Below, piece after piece: positions 1 through 8,098 of a stretch of 64,000 bases of DNA; the stretch's first letter is position 1; each line of letters opens with the position of its first letter. Source of the DNA: RPRB01 sp035543115 (GTDB taxonomy: Bacteria > Myxococcota > Myxococcia > Myxococcales > Myxococcaceae); the NCBI GenBank assembly GCA_035543115.1, contig DATKKF010000137.1:1-64000 (forward strand), in the 5' to 3' direction. Both the position numbers and the translations under genes were made by a program. The notes beneath the pieces were generated by a model that ran no database searches, was not told the DNA's origin, and saw only the letters and a program-made list of their open reading frames with translations.

Positions 1-1204
1 GGAAGAACAGGCTCACCACGTTGCCCGGCCGGGCGAGGGTCAGGAGCTGGCGGTACTCGCTGCACGGCTCGGCGGCGAGCCCCGCGCTCACCTGCACCAC
101 CGCCCAGCGGCTCCGCGCCCACGCCGGCACGTCGTAGTAGGTGACGCTTTGCAAGCAGATGCCCCCCCGGGCGAGATCGGCCGTCATCCGCTGGAGCATG
201 CGCCTGAAGTTCGCGTCGCTCATAGCGGCCGCCGCCGAGACGCTGCCTCCGACCAGGTAGATGGCCAGGTCGAGCCCGCCGCGCTCCGGGATTCCTCCCG
301 ACCGGGTGAGGACCGTGACCTCGTAGCGGTTGGCGGTGGAGCCGGACGCAGGATCGCCGCAGTTGAGGGCCTTGCACTCGTGGAGCAGGTCGCTGACCGT
401 CATGCGCCACGTCCCAGGCGTCAGCCCCTGCGTGGCCTTCTGGAGCCCCGCGGTGCCGTTGGGAAAGGTGACGGCCGCGGTCACCGGCGAGATGGGAGAG
501 AAGGTCAGGGTACGGTCGGACGGCGCCAGGTCGAACGAGGTCGGGTAGTCGAAGAAGGTCCCGTTCGGTGCCTCGATGGGGGTCGGGACCGGCGAGTTCG
601 GCAGCAACCCTCCGAAGACGCTCACCTTGGAGACGTTGGTCGACTGCCCCTGCGAGACCACGGTGAAGCCGCTCGTTCCGGCCGGCAGCTGGAATTGCAC
701 CGTCTCACCGACCTGGTGGCTTCCGAGCGACAGCGTCGCCCCCACGGCCGGGGGGGCCGGGGCATAGGTGCTCTGCACGACGGGCTGCAGACATCCGGCG
801 AGCTCGGGGACGCTGATTGTTCCCCCGTTGCTGGCCGCCGGAGTGCCCGCGGGACAGTTGGTCACCGCGGCGGCAGGCGCGGGAGCCGGTGCGAGGCAGA
901 CTCTCCCCGCGGCGCCGGCGGTCCCGCAGACCAGACCCGTGGGGCATGCGTCGCCCGAGGCGCAAGGAGGGAGGCAGAACTCCCCGGTGGAGAGCTGCAC
1001 GCACGTGCTGCCCGCGGCACACCCTCCACCGCCGGAACACGACGAGGTGCAGACCCCGCCCGGGAAGTCGGCGTTGTCGAAGCAGGTCAGCCCGGTCTTG
1101 CAGCTCGGCGTGCAGCTGGCCGAGCCGACGTTCGGCGTGGTGCCGGTGCACGCGGCACCGAGCGCGGCGAACACCACCAGGAGACACGACGCTTGAGTCC
1201 GCAC
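1..1204 (-). CDS. Cys-rich exported protein, C-terminus cut by window edge
   Basis: An open frame runs on the minus strand from a GTG at 1204 to the left edge without a stop, so the end of the protein lies outside the window. The N-terminus is short and hydrophobic and ends LGAACTG, which suggests a signal peptide and an imperfect lipobox (Gly at -3). Residues of about 25-95 hold many cysteines in Gly/Ser-rich linkers (for example CTPSCKTGLTCF, CSGGGGC), a pattern common in secreted myxobacterial proteins. A proline/alanine linker follows, then an Ig-like or beta-rich region. No enzymatic motif is seen. No ATG is available in frame, so the GTG start is a best guess. It lies 38 bp downstream of the phosphoesterase gene on the same strand and could be co-transcribed with it. 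Confidence 0.68.
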   Translation of the reverse strand, partial: MRTQASCLLVVFAALGAACTGTTPNVGSASCTPSCKTGLTCFDNADFPGGVCTSSCSGGGGCAAGSTCVQLSTGEFCLPPCASGDACPTGLVCGTAGAAGRVCLAPAPAPAAAVTNCPAGTPAASNGGTISVPELAGCLQPVVQSTYAPAPPAVGATLSLGSHQVGETVQFQLPAGTSGFTVVSQGQSTNVSKVSVFGGLLPNSPVPTPIEAPNGTFFDYPTSFDLAPSDRTLTFSPISPVTAAVTFPNGTAGLQKATQGLTPGTWRMTVSDLLHECKALNCGDPASGSTANRYEVTVLTRSGGIPERGGLDLAIYLVGGSVSAAAAMSDANFRRMLQRMTADLARGGICLQSVTYYDVPAWARSRWAVVQVSAGLAAEPCSEYRQLLTLARPGNVVSLFF

Positions 1205-1242
1205 GCGGATCGGAAGCGTAGCAGGCCGCCGGCGCCCTGGGC

Positions 1243-2103
1243 TCAGGGGACGCGCCGCACCGTCGTGCCGCGCACTGCGCCCCACGGCTGGGCAGGGGTC
1301 CAGGACACATGTCCGTCGATTCCCCACCCTACCCGCACCGCCTGGCCGTGGCTCCATTCCATCCAGAGCACGGCCCCGTCCGGCTCGGCCGCCTCGTCCA
1401 GGCACGCCACCCGGGTCTGGACCCCGCCCTCGTGGTGCAGGGTCGCGGCGAACCGCTCGTGGGAATGGCCACAGAGGAGCCACTGCGGCTGCAGCTCGTC
1501 GACCAGCTCCCGGGCGAGGGGATTGCCCATCCACGGACGCACGGGTTTCCCCGGGGTCCGGGCGAAGAGCCCGCGCGGCCACTCGTGCGTGAGGAGGAGG
1601 TCGATGTGGCGCTCGGTGCGGAGCCGCTCCACCTCCAACCGGCGGAAGTACCCCGCCTGCTTGCGCGTGGCCGCGGTGGTCGGCGCCTGGAGTGGGGCGT
1701 CGAGCCACTTCGGAGCGTAGATGCCGGAGAGCCAGCCGATGCGCACGCCGGCGAGGGTCGCCGTTCCCACCCTGCCGAGGTAGTGGACGCCGGGGGCGAC
1801 CTCGCCGCCGTCGGGCAGGGCGTGCAGTCCCTCGAAATCCTCGTTGTTGCCGCCGATGAAGTAGAACGGACGGGCCATGCGTGACTCGCCGCGCGCGAAC
1901 GCGGTGAACTCGGCGGGCATGCTCCGCTTGGCCGCCTTGCGCCGGTGGTCGTCGGCTTCGGCGAAGGCCTCCACGTCCCCCACCGCCAGGACCGCGTCGA
2001 CGGGGCGGTCCAGGGCGCGCTCGAGCGCGTCCAGCCAGGTCTGCACCCGGTGAAAACGCCCGTGGATGTCGCCCACTCCCACGATGAGAGCGGTGTCGGT
2101 CAT
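1243..2103 (-). CDS. Calcineurin-like metallophosphoesterase resembling RNA lariat debranching enzyme Dbr1
   Basis: A 286-aa metal-dependent phosphoesterase, probably cytoplasmic since no signal peptide is seen. Motifs in order: GDIHGR (11-16), GDVE (42-45), GGNNED (83-88), THEWPRG (about 174-180) and GHSHERFA (about 212-219). Beyond the generic fold, several stretches read like eukaryotic Dbr1: FIGGNNE, a GVRIGWLSGIY block, LLTHEWPRG, and a terminal GHSHERFAA that matches the Dbr1 AHLHVKFAA block. Unlike Dbr1, the first motif keeps the Asp that Dbr1 replaces with Cys. The GNHE motif reads GNNE, so the usual catalytic His is Asn. The substrate is unknown; lariat or branched RNA, cyclic nucleotides and phosphodiesters are all possible. 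It is transcribed divergently from uvrA with 47 bp between the starts. Confidence 0.88.
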   Translation of the reverse strand: MTDTALIVGVGDIHGRFHRVQTWLDALERALDRPVDAVLAVGDVEAFAEADDHRRKAAKRSMPAEFTAFARGESRMARPFYFIGGNNEDFEGLHALPDGGEVAPGVHYLGRVGTATLAGVRIGWLSGIYAPKWLDAPLQAPTTAATRKQAGYFRRLEVERLRTERHIDLLLTHEWPRGLFARTPGKPVRPWMGNPLARELVDELQPQWLLCGHSHERFAATLHHEGGVQTRVACLDEAAEPDGAVLWMEWSHGQAVRVGWGIDGHVSWTPAQPWGAVRGTTVRRVP

Positions 2104-2150
2104 GGCCCGTGCCCTCGGCTGGGGCCCGGTGTTAACAAGTTCGACCGCGC

Positions 2151-5036
2151 ATGTCCGAACCCGACGTCATCTCCATCCGGGGCGCCTCGGAGCACAACCT
2201 CAAGTCCGTCTCGCTCGACGTCCCCAAGAAGGCCCTGGTGGTCTTCAGCGGGGTGAGCGGGAGCGGGAAGAGCTCGCTGGCGTTCGACACCCTGTACGCC
2301 GAGGGGCAGCGCCGGTACGTCGAGAGTCTGTCGGCCTACGCCCGGCAGTTCCTCGGGCAGATGGAGAAGCCGAAGTACGAGACCCTCCGGGGGCTGTCGC
2401 CCACCATCTCCATCGAGCAGAAGGCGGCGAGCAACAACCCCCGCTCGACCGTGGGGACGGTGACCGAGGTCCACGACTACCTCCGCGTGCTCTACGCCTC
2501 CATCGGGGTGCAGCACTGCTGGAGGTGCGGGCGCCGGGTGGGCCGGCAGTCGGCCCAGCAGATCGTCGACGAGATCCTCCGGATGCCGGCGGGGACGAAG
2601 CTCATGGTGCTCGCTCCCCTGGTCCAGGAGCGGAAGGGCGAGCACCGCGAGCTGCTCGCCGACGCGCAGAAGCGCGGCTTCGCCAGGGTGCGCATCGACG
2701 GGCGGGTGCGAGGGCTCGAGGAGCCCATCACCCTGGACAAGAAGGCCAAGCACAGCATCGAGGTGGTGGTGGACCGGCTGGTCCTCAAGCCCGACCTCCG
2801 GTCGCGGCTCACCGACTCGGTGGAGACCGCGCTGCGCGAGGGGAAGGGCGTGCTGCTCCTCACCGACGAGACCGGGGCGACTCCGCGGGTGATGAGCGAG
2901 CTGAACGCCTGCCACCACTGCGGCCTGTCCTTCGGGGAGCTGACCCCGGCGCACTTCAGCTTCAACAACCCGCTGGGGATGTGCGCGGACTGCAACGGGC
3001 TGGGAACGAAGCCGGAGATGGACCCTGACCTCATCGTGCCCGACCCGTCGCGCACCATCCGCGAGGGCGCGGTGGAGCCGTGGAGCAGCGGGATGGTCCG
3101 GGGCGAGGGCTGGACGGCCGAGTTCGTCGAGCAGCTGGCGAAGGCCTTCGACCTCGACCTCGACGTGCCCTGGTCGAAGCTGAGCAAGCGCGAGCGGGAG
3201 GTGGTGCTCTACGGGACGGGCGGCAAGGAGTTCACCGTCAAGTGGGGCTCGGGCGGGAAGTGGACCATGGAGTGGGAAGGGATGGTCCACAAGCTGCTCC
3301 GCTCCTTCCGCACGACGCAGAGCGAAGCGATGCGGAAATACTACGCGCGCTTCTTCTCGCCGCAGCCCTGCCCCAGTTGCCAGGGCGAGCGGCTGAAGCC
3401 CGAGGTGCGGGCGGTCAAGGTGCACGGCAAGAGCATCGTCGAGCTGTCGCGGCTCACCATCTGGGATGCACGCGAATTCCTGCTGGGAATGCCGCTCACG
3501 CCGGCCGAGGAGCCGGTGGCGCGGGAGCTGCTCAAGGAGATCCAGAGCCGGCTCGGGTTCCTGCTCGACGTCGGGCTCGGCTACCTGACCCTGGACCGGA
3601 GCGCGTCGACGCTCTCTGGCGGCGAGAGCCAGCGCATCCGGCTCGCCTCGCAGATGGGGAGCGAGCTCACCGGGGTGGTCTACATCCTGGACGAGCCGAG
3701 CATCGGGCTGCACCAGCGGGACAACGGCAAGCTCCTGGCGACGCTGAAGCGGCTGCGGGACCTCGGCAACTCGGTGATCGTCGTCGAGCACGACGAGGAG
3801 ACGATTCAGTCGGCCGACTGGATCGTCGACTTCGGCCCCGGCGCGGGGGAGCTCGGCGGACGCATCGTCGCCCAGGGCACGCCGGCCGAGGTGATGGCCA
3901 ACCCCGATAGCCTCACCGGGGCGTACCTCAGCGGGCGCGAGGCGATCGAGGTCCCCCGGCACCGGCGCGCGCCGGGCAAGGCGAAGGTGGTGGTCGAGGG
4001 CGCCAAGGAGAACAACCTCCAGAACGTGACCGTGGAGTTCCCGGTCGGGCTGCTGATCGCCGTCACCGGGGTGAGCGGCGCCGGCAAGTCCACCCTGGTG
4101 AACGAGATCCTCTACCCCGCCCTCTCCCAGCGGCTGAACGAGACCCGGGTGGTCCCCGGCCGCCACAAGAGCATCAAGGGCGTGGAGCACCTGGACAAGG
4201 TCATCGACATCGACCAGAGGCCCATCGGGCGGACGCCGCGCAGCAATCCGGCGACGTACACCAAGGTGTTCGACTCCATCCGCGAGGTGTTCGCGCTGAC
4301 GCAGGAGGCGCGGGCCTTCGGGTACGAGGCGAGCCGGTTCAGCTTCAACGTGAAGGGTGGCCGGTGCGAGGCCTGCGAGGGCGACGGGGTGAAGCTGGTC
4401 GAGATGCACTTCCTGGCCGACGTCTACGTCCCTTGCGAGGTCTGCGGCGGCAAGCGCTTCAACGACGCCACCCTCCGGGTCCGATACAAGGGGAAGAACA
4501 TCGCCGAGGTCCTGGAGATGAGCATCCACGAGGCGAAGGAGCACTTCAGTGTGCACCGGGACATCGTCCGGGTGCTGCAGACGCTGGAGGACGTGGGGCT
4601 CGGGTACCTCCGGCTCGGCCAGAGCTCGCCCACCCTGTCCGGCGGCGAGGCCCAGCGCATCAAGCTGAGCCGGGAGCTGGCGCGCGTCGCCACCGGGAAG
4701 ACGCTCTACATCCTGGACGAGCCGACGACCGGCCTGCACTTCGACGACATCCGCAAGCTTCTCCGCGTCCTGGAGCGGCTGGTCGAGGCGGGCAACACGG
4801 TGGTGGTGATCGAGCACAACCTCGACGTCATCAAGAGCGCCGACTGGGTCGTCGACCTCGGGCCCGAGGGCGGCGCCGGCGGCGGGCGGGTGCTGGCGAC
4901 GGGCACGCCGGAGCAGGTGGCGGAGGTTGAGGCGAGCCACACCGGGCGGTACCTCGGTCAGGTCCTGGAGCGCGGGCGGACGTCGCGCCCGGTCCGTTCC
5001 GCGGAGGCTCCCGGACAGGCGGCACTCGCCCGGTGA
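2151..5036 (+). CDS. uvrA: Excinuclease ABC subunit A
   Basis: A 961-aa UvrA, the damage-recognition ATPase of nucleotide excision repair, which loads UvrB onto DNA. It has two ABC ATPase halves. The first Walker A is GVSGSGKSS (34-42) and the second is GVSGAGKST. Each half has an LSGGE signature (near 488 and 829) followed by ILDEP. The zinc modules are visible as CWRC (123-126) with CHHC (near 254), and as CEACEG with CEVCGG in the second half. Length and domain order are normal for the family. The ATG at 2151 begins MSEPDVISIRGASEHNLK, a typical UvrA start. The stop overlaps the GTG start of the downstream HAD gene (GTGA), so the two were probably translated together. Confidence 0.98.
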   Translation: MSEPDVISIRGASEHNLKSVSLDVPKKALVVFSGVSGSGKSSLAFDTLYAEGQRRYVESLSAYARQFLGQMEKPKYETLRGLSPTISIEQKAASNNPRSTVGTVTEVHDYLRVLYASIGVQHCWRCGRRVGRQSAQQIVDEILRMPAGTKLMVLAPLVQERKGEHRELLADAQKRGFARVRIDGRVRGLEEPITLDKKAKHSIEVVVDRLVLKPDLRSRLTDSVETALREGKGVLLLTDETGATPRVMSELNACHHCGLSFGELTPAHFSFNNPLGMCADCNGLGTKPEMDPDLIVPDPSRTIREGAVEPWSSGMVRGEGWTAEFVEQLAKAFDLDLDVPWSKLSKREREVVLYGTGGKEFTVKWGSGGKWTMEWEGMVHKLLRSFRTTQSEAMRKYYARFFSPQPCPSCQGERLKPEVRAVKVHGKSIVELSRLTIWDAREFLLGMPLTPAEEPVARELLKEIQSRLGFLLDVGLGYLTLDRSASTLSGGESQRIRLASQMGSELTGVVYILDEPSIGLHQRDNGKLLATLKRLRDLGNSVIVVEHDEETIQSADWIVDFGPGAGELGGRIVAQGTPAEVMANPDSLTGAYLSGREAIEVPRHRRAPGKAKVVVEGAKENNLQNVTVEFPVGLLIAVTGVSGAGKSTLVNEILYPALSQRLNETRVVPGRHKSIKGVEHLDKVIDIDQRPIGRTPRSNPATYTKVFDSIREVFALTQEARAFGYEASRFSFNVKGGRCEACEGDGVKLVEMHFLADVYVPCEVCGGKRFNDATLRVRYKGKNIAEVLEMSIHEAKEHFSVHRDIVRVLQTLEDVGLGYLRLGQSSPTLSGGEAQRIKLSRELARVATGKTLYILDEPTTGLHFDDIRKLLRVLERLVEAGNTVVVIEHNLDVIKSADWVVDLGPEGGAGGGRVLATGTPEQVAEVEASHTGRYLGQVLERGRTSRPVRSAEAPGQAALAR

Positions 5037-5723
5037 GGCCGGCGTCGGCGCCAGGTGCGGCCGCGAGGTCCCTTCAGGCGGCGATCTACGACCTGGATGG
5101 GCTGCTCATCGACTCCGAGCCGTGCTGGGTCCAGGCGGAGACCGAGGTGCTCGGGGGGCTGGGCCTGCCGCTCACCCCCGAACGCTGCCGGGAGACCACC
5201 GGACTCCGCATGGACGAGGCGGTGGCGTACTGGGCGGCGCGCCACCCCTGGACCTCGGTCCCGCTCGAGGAGGTGGTGCGGAGGATTCTCGCCCGGGTCC
5301 TGTCGCTGCTGGATGAGCGTGCCCCGCTCAAGCCCGGGGTCCGCGAGAGCCTCGCGGTGGTACGCGAGGCGGGGCTCCGGGTCGCGATCGCCTCGTCGTC
5401 TCCCCTCGCGTTGATCGAGGGGGCGCTGGCTCTGGGAGGAGTTCGAGCAAGTCGTGTCGGCGGAGGGAGAGCGGTTCGGAAAGCCGCACCCGGGCGTCTA
5501 CCTCACCACCGCGGCCCGGCTCGGCCTCGCGCCGGCGGCGTGCGTCGCTCTGGAGGACTCGGTGAACGGCGTGCTCTCGGCCACTACGGCCGGAATGCGG
5601 TGCATTGCCGTCCCGGAGCGGTGGCCCGTGGAGGACCCACGGTTCGAACGTGCGAATGCCGTGGTGCGCTCGCTGCTCGAGCTGGACGGGGGTCTGCTCG
5701 GGCGAGTGGCGGCGGGCGGCTGA
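5033..5723 (+). pseudogene. HAD-family phosphatase (HxpB/YniC-like), frameshifted
   Basis: The first part (from GTG 5033) reads as a HAD hydrolase: DLDGLLIDSEP holds the nucleophile motif I, then a helical cap with a GLRMDEAV block, and ASSSPLALIEGALAL as motif II. The rest lies in another frame from about 5437: WEEFEQVVSAEGERFGKPHP (motif III Lys) and VALEDSVNGVLSA (motif IV), ending at 5723. Joined, the two parts give a 225-230 aa protein very like E. coli HxpB, a sugar-phosphate phosphatase. The join lacks a few residues expected at the end of motif II, so a short out-of-frame deletion near 5430-5438 is the simplest cause. The gene overlaps the uvrA stop by 4 bp. It is a recent pseudogene or a sequence error, since both halves look otherwise intact. 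Confidence 0.8.
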
Positions 5724-6034
5724 GCATCTTGTGCTCGGAAAGGCAGTCACAGCGGTCCTCGGGGTTCGAATCCCGCCCCGGGAATGCGATCCTCGCAGGC
5801 CGCTTTCGCTTCCGGCGGCCGCGCGAAGCGGGGTGAGGCGGGGTTCGGGGCCCGGCACGGCCTAGCGCATCCTGACGATTCGGCCGTCGGTTCGGCGCGA
5901 ATCATGCGCCCATCGACCGGTTTCTCCGCAAAGCGTGCGCGAGAACCCAGTGCACTGCGAACCGCTCCTCTGAAGCTGCAGGAGCGGAAATTGCACGGCT
6001 TTCTCATCGGCTCGCGTCGAGGAGGAGGTCCCCT
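5724..6034 (+). other. 311-bp gap with no convincing gene
   Basis: This is the spacer between the broken HAD gene and the TPR lipoprotein. Its left part holds a tRNA-T-arm-like stretch (listed separately). The rest has no open frame with coding character; the frames that cross it are short and low in recognisable motifs. GC content falls toward its right end, ahead of the lipoprotein gene. A strong Shine-Dalgarno-like GAGGAGGAGG sits just before the ATG at 6035, so the promoter of that gene should lie here, but I see no clear -35/-10 pair. Confidence 0.5.
5738..5789 (+). other. tRNA 3'-half-like fragment (T-arm motif), possible integration remnant
   Basis: The stretch contains GGGGTTCGAATCCCGCC followed by CCGGGA, which looks like a T-arm and the 3' acceptor strand of a tRNA or tmRNA. 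The T-stem does not pair cleanly in the canonical register (four G-C pairs only if shifted by one base). No matching 5' acceptor or anticodon arm is found upstream, and no CCA follows. It therefore is not a working tRNA gene. Fragments of this kind are often left by integrases that use tRNA 3' ends as attachment sites, which would fit the lower-GC gene and broken genes next to it. A chance near-palindrome is the alternative. Confidence 0.3.
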
Positions 6035-6820
6035 ATGACGCTGAAGGAAGGTGGCCTTCTCTCCAGCCTGTTCGCTCTGTCGATCGTGCTGACCGGGTGT
6101 TCGAAGCCCGACGATCCGGCGGTACTTCACCGAGCTCTAGGCAACGAGTACGCAAGGAAGGCCGAGTGGGCAGCGGCCGCAACGGAGTATGGGCTTTCGC
6201 TCCAGGCGAATCCACGCGACCGCAAGGTGTGGGAGCTGAAAGCCAACGCGCACATCAGGCTTGGCCAATTGCGCCAGGCCGCGGAGAGCCTGACGAAGCC
6301 CACGGAGTACACCTCGGATCCAGCCGCCAAGGCGGAGTCCTATCGACTCGTTGCAGGCATGTATGTCGAGCAAAGAGAATTCGATGAGGCGGAGAAGGCC
6401 TTCGCCGAGGCATTGAAGTTCGATTCGCGCGACGAGCTCTCGTTGTCCTGGTTGGGGGAAATCGCGTCCGCCCGCGGCGGTGCCCGATCGATGTCAGATC
6501 CTCCGGATCCGGTTTGGTTGACGAAGGCGATCGCGTACTACGAGAAGGCAATCTCACTGAATCCGGATAACCTCTTCTCGTATGTCAACAAACGCATCGC
6601 CATTACCAAGTACATTGTGCTTGAAGAACAAGAGAGAGACCTGGCGGAGCGGCTCATTCTGCTGGAGCGCCGGGATGCCTCCAAAGTGGCCGCGGCGCAG
6701 ACGCGCCTGACGGAATCCACCGCGCGAATCGAAGGCTTCAAGAAAGAAATCGAGGAGCTGAGCAAGAAGATCAAGGAGCTCCAGGCAGCCCAGAAAGCCA
6801 AGAAGCAGAGCACGAGCTAA
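6035..6820 (+). CDS. TPR-containing lipoprotein with C-terminal coiled coil
   Basis: A 261-aa exported protein. The N-terminus has a hydrophobic stretch and the lipobox LTGC (Cys 22), so it should be lipidated and membrane anchored. Residues of about 30-190 form three or four TPR-like helical pairs (ALGNEYARKAEWAAA, VWELKANAHIRLGQLRQA, FDEAEKAFAEALKFD, AIAYYEKAISLNPDN). The last 60 residues are charged and heptad-like with many Lys and Glu, which predicts a coiled coil. TPRs usually mediate protein contacts; the partner is unknown. The ATG is well placed behind GAGGAGG. Codon use is clearly less GC-rich than in the neighbours (frequent AAG/AAC, TTG, ATT), which suggests acquisition by transfer. 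It is flanked on both sides by damaged genes. Confidence 0.88.
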   Translation: MTLKEGGLLSSLFALSIVLTGCSKPDDPAVLHRALGNEYARKAEWAAAATEYGLSLQANPRDRKVWELKANAHIRLGQLRQAAESLTKPTEYTSDPAAKAESYRLVAGMYVEQREFDEAEKAFAEALKFDSRDELSLSWLGEIASARGGARSMSDPPDPVWLTKAIAYYEKAISLNPDNLFSYVNKRIAITKYIVLEEQERDLAERLILLERRDASKVAAAQTRLTESTARIEGFKKEIEELSKKIKELQAAQKAKKQSTS

Positions 6821-6870
6821 CAACGCCTCGCGGGCCCTCACGGTCGCTGCTTTCGCAGGAGGGGGAACGG

Positions 6871-7275
6871 ACGCGTCGGCTCCGGCCGTGGCTTCTCTCG
6901 CTGGCCCTTGCCAACACTGCGGGCGCCGGGATTCTGTCCGGCAAGCTCTCCTACCCCAGCGAGGAGCTCCCGGCGATGCTGGTGGTGGCTCGCGCGGAGG
7001 ATGGGAGCCTCCGGAGCCTCACCACCCGTCCTGGGCAGGACCGCTACGTGCTCGAGGTGCCTTTCCGATGGGCACGGGCGGGTCTCCACCTCCCGGCGCC
7101 CACACGACCTATTCGCTCTGCGCCCAGGGACCGCACCCGGCTCCTCGCCAGCAAGTGCGGCACCGGTCCGCTCGTCGGGCTGAAGGTCGCCAGCGGCCAG
7201 TCCATCCGAGACGCGGACATCGACGACTGGTACATCCCCGAGGCGCTGGCGAGCACCCTCTCCCGGCCGAAGCAG
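6871..7275 (+). pseudogene. Broken secreted protein fragment (beta-rich SGKLSYPSE-type domain)
   Basis: Reading from an ACG at 6871 gives RRLRPWLLSLALA, a signal-peptide-like start, then SGKLSYPSEELPAMLVV, an Ig-like/carboxypeptidase-regulatory-like motif seen in secreted proteins. An AGGAGGGGG ribosome-binding sequence lies 5-13 bases before the ACG, where an ATG would be expected, so the start codon looks mutated. After YVLEV the sense shifts to another frame (AFPMGTGGSPPPGAHTTYS, then LCAQGPHPAP) and returns to the first frame at ASKCGTGPLVGLKV to end in DADIDDWYIPE. Two frameshifts and a lost start argue for a pseudogene. No stop separates it from the next fragment. Confidence 0.6.
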
Positions 7276-7640
7276 GCCGGTGCGACGCCCGCCGAGGCTC
7301 CGGCGAGGACCGCGCCCTCCGACGAATGGCGGGAGACAGAAACGGACCCGGAGATGAACTTCTCCGCCTGGCCCGCCGACGCGGGCGGGCCCGCGAAGCC
7401 TGCTCCGCTCGACGTGGCGCACCTTCCCGCGGCGGCGGCCCGGTGGGGATGCGGCACCGGATGCGAGTCGTGGGCGCTGATCGACGGCAGGACTGGGCGG
7501 GTGACCTTCCCCGGACCACCATTCGACCCGGTCCAGTACGACTTTCCCTGCGACGCCGAGCCGCTGGAGTACCGCCTCGGAAGGCGCCAGCTGCGCGTCC
7601 CTCTGGAGCTCTCGGCAGCGGTGCTCCGGCGTTCCAAACT
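7276..7640 (+). pseudogene. Remnant of a secreted WGCGTGC-motif protein
   Basis: The same frame continues into what looks like another gene. It contains NFSAWPADAGG, then WGCGTGCESWALIDGRTGRV, and EPLEYRLGRRQLRV. Small exported bacterial proteins of unknown function have this order (WGCGTGC, then a DxRTGRV strand, then an LEYRLDSRLLV strand). The stretch usually found before WGCGTGC, with an NFAGHY-type motif, is missing here: DVAHLPAAAA runs straight into RWGCGTGC. That points to an internal deletion. The fragment has neither its own start nor a proper end. Function unknown; I recognise it only as a family-like pattern. Confidence 0.5.
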
Positions 7641-7712
7641 GACCCACCCCCTCGCAGCACCGCTCTCGCCCACCGACGCCGCCTCGCACCCGGTCCGCGG
7701 CGCGAGAATTGC

Positions 7713-7734
7713 GTTTGTTCTTCCTTGGATCGGT
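7713..7734 (+). repeat. 22-bp direct repeat, copy 1
   Basis: A perfect 22-base match to the segment at 8100-8121, beginning GTTTGTTCTT and ending TTGGATCGGT. In one frame both copies encode LFFLGSV, and the second copy continues into a plausible protein end. The two copies bracket the TonB-receptor fragment and coincide with places where coding sense breaks. This fits a duplication or deletion by short-homology recombination, or an assembly join. Confidence 0.85.
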
Positions 7735-7825
7735 CCCGGCGGCGCTCGCTGGAGTGTTCCGATTGACAGTCCCCGCCTCGACGTGAAGGCTCGTCCGCAC
7801 TCCTCGAACGGTTCACGGAAGGGGC

Positions 7826-8098
7826 GTGATGCCGCGAAGGCAGGGGAGACCCCGCGACACTCTCGGCCCGGTCCGGGTGGCCGCCGGGCTTCTCGCGCTC
7901 CTTCCTGCCGTCGCGTTCGCTCAAGGCAAGCTCGGTCCTCACCGGCACCACGATCGACGCCTCCACCCGCGCGCCGCTGGCCGACGTGCTGGTCACCGCG
8001 ACCTCGCCCAGTCTCCAGGGTGAGCAGACGGCGGTGACCGACACCTCCGGCGCCTACCGCATCTCGCAGCTCCCACCCGGCCTCCGACCCGAACGCCC
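7826..8098 (+). pseudogene. TonB-dependent receptor N-terminal fragment
   Basis: From 7826 the frame encodes a basic start and a signal peptide (VAAGLLALLPAVAFAQ). Shortly after, the sense moves to another frame near 7929: SSVLTGTTIDASTRAPLADV, then VLVTATSPSLQGEQTAVTDT and SGAYRISQLPPG. This is the carboxypeptidase-regulatory-like plug-proximal domain at the start of Oar-like TonB receptors in myxobacteria. The protein should continue for roughly 800 residues, but the sequence breaks off right after QLPPG and runs into the second copy of the 22-bp repeat. A frameshift plus loss of the barrel make it non-functional. Confidence 0.65.

Noticed and set aside
705..1310. A 201-codon minus-strand frame at the left end
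   Set aside because: It overlaps the Cys-rich exported protein in another frame and has Arg/Ala-rich shadow composition.
2100..4940. A 946-codon open frame antisense to uvrA
   Set aside because: It is a consequence of high GC in the third codon position; the product is His/Leu/Arg-rich with no motifs, while uvrA on the other strand is complete.
5738..5789. A functional tRNA or tmRNA gene
   Set aside because: Only the T-arm and 3' strand resemble a tRNA; no acceptor 5' strand, anticodon arm or CCA is present and the T-stem register is off. Kept only as a low-confidence remnant.
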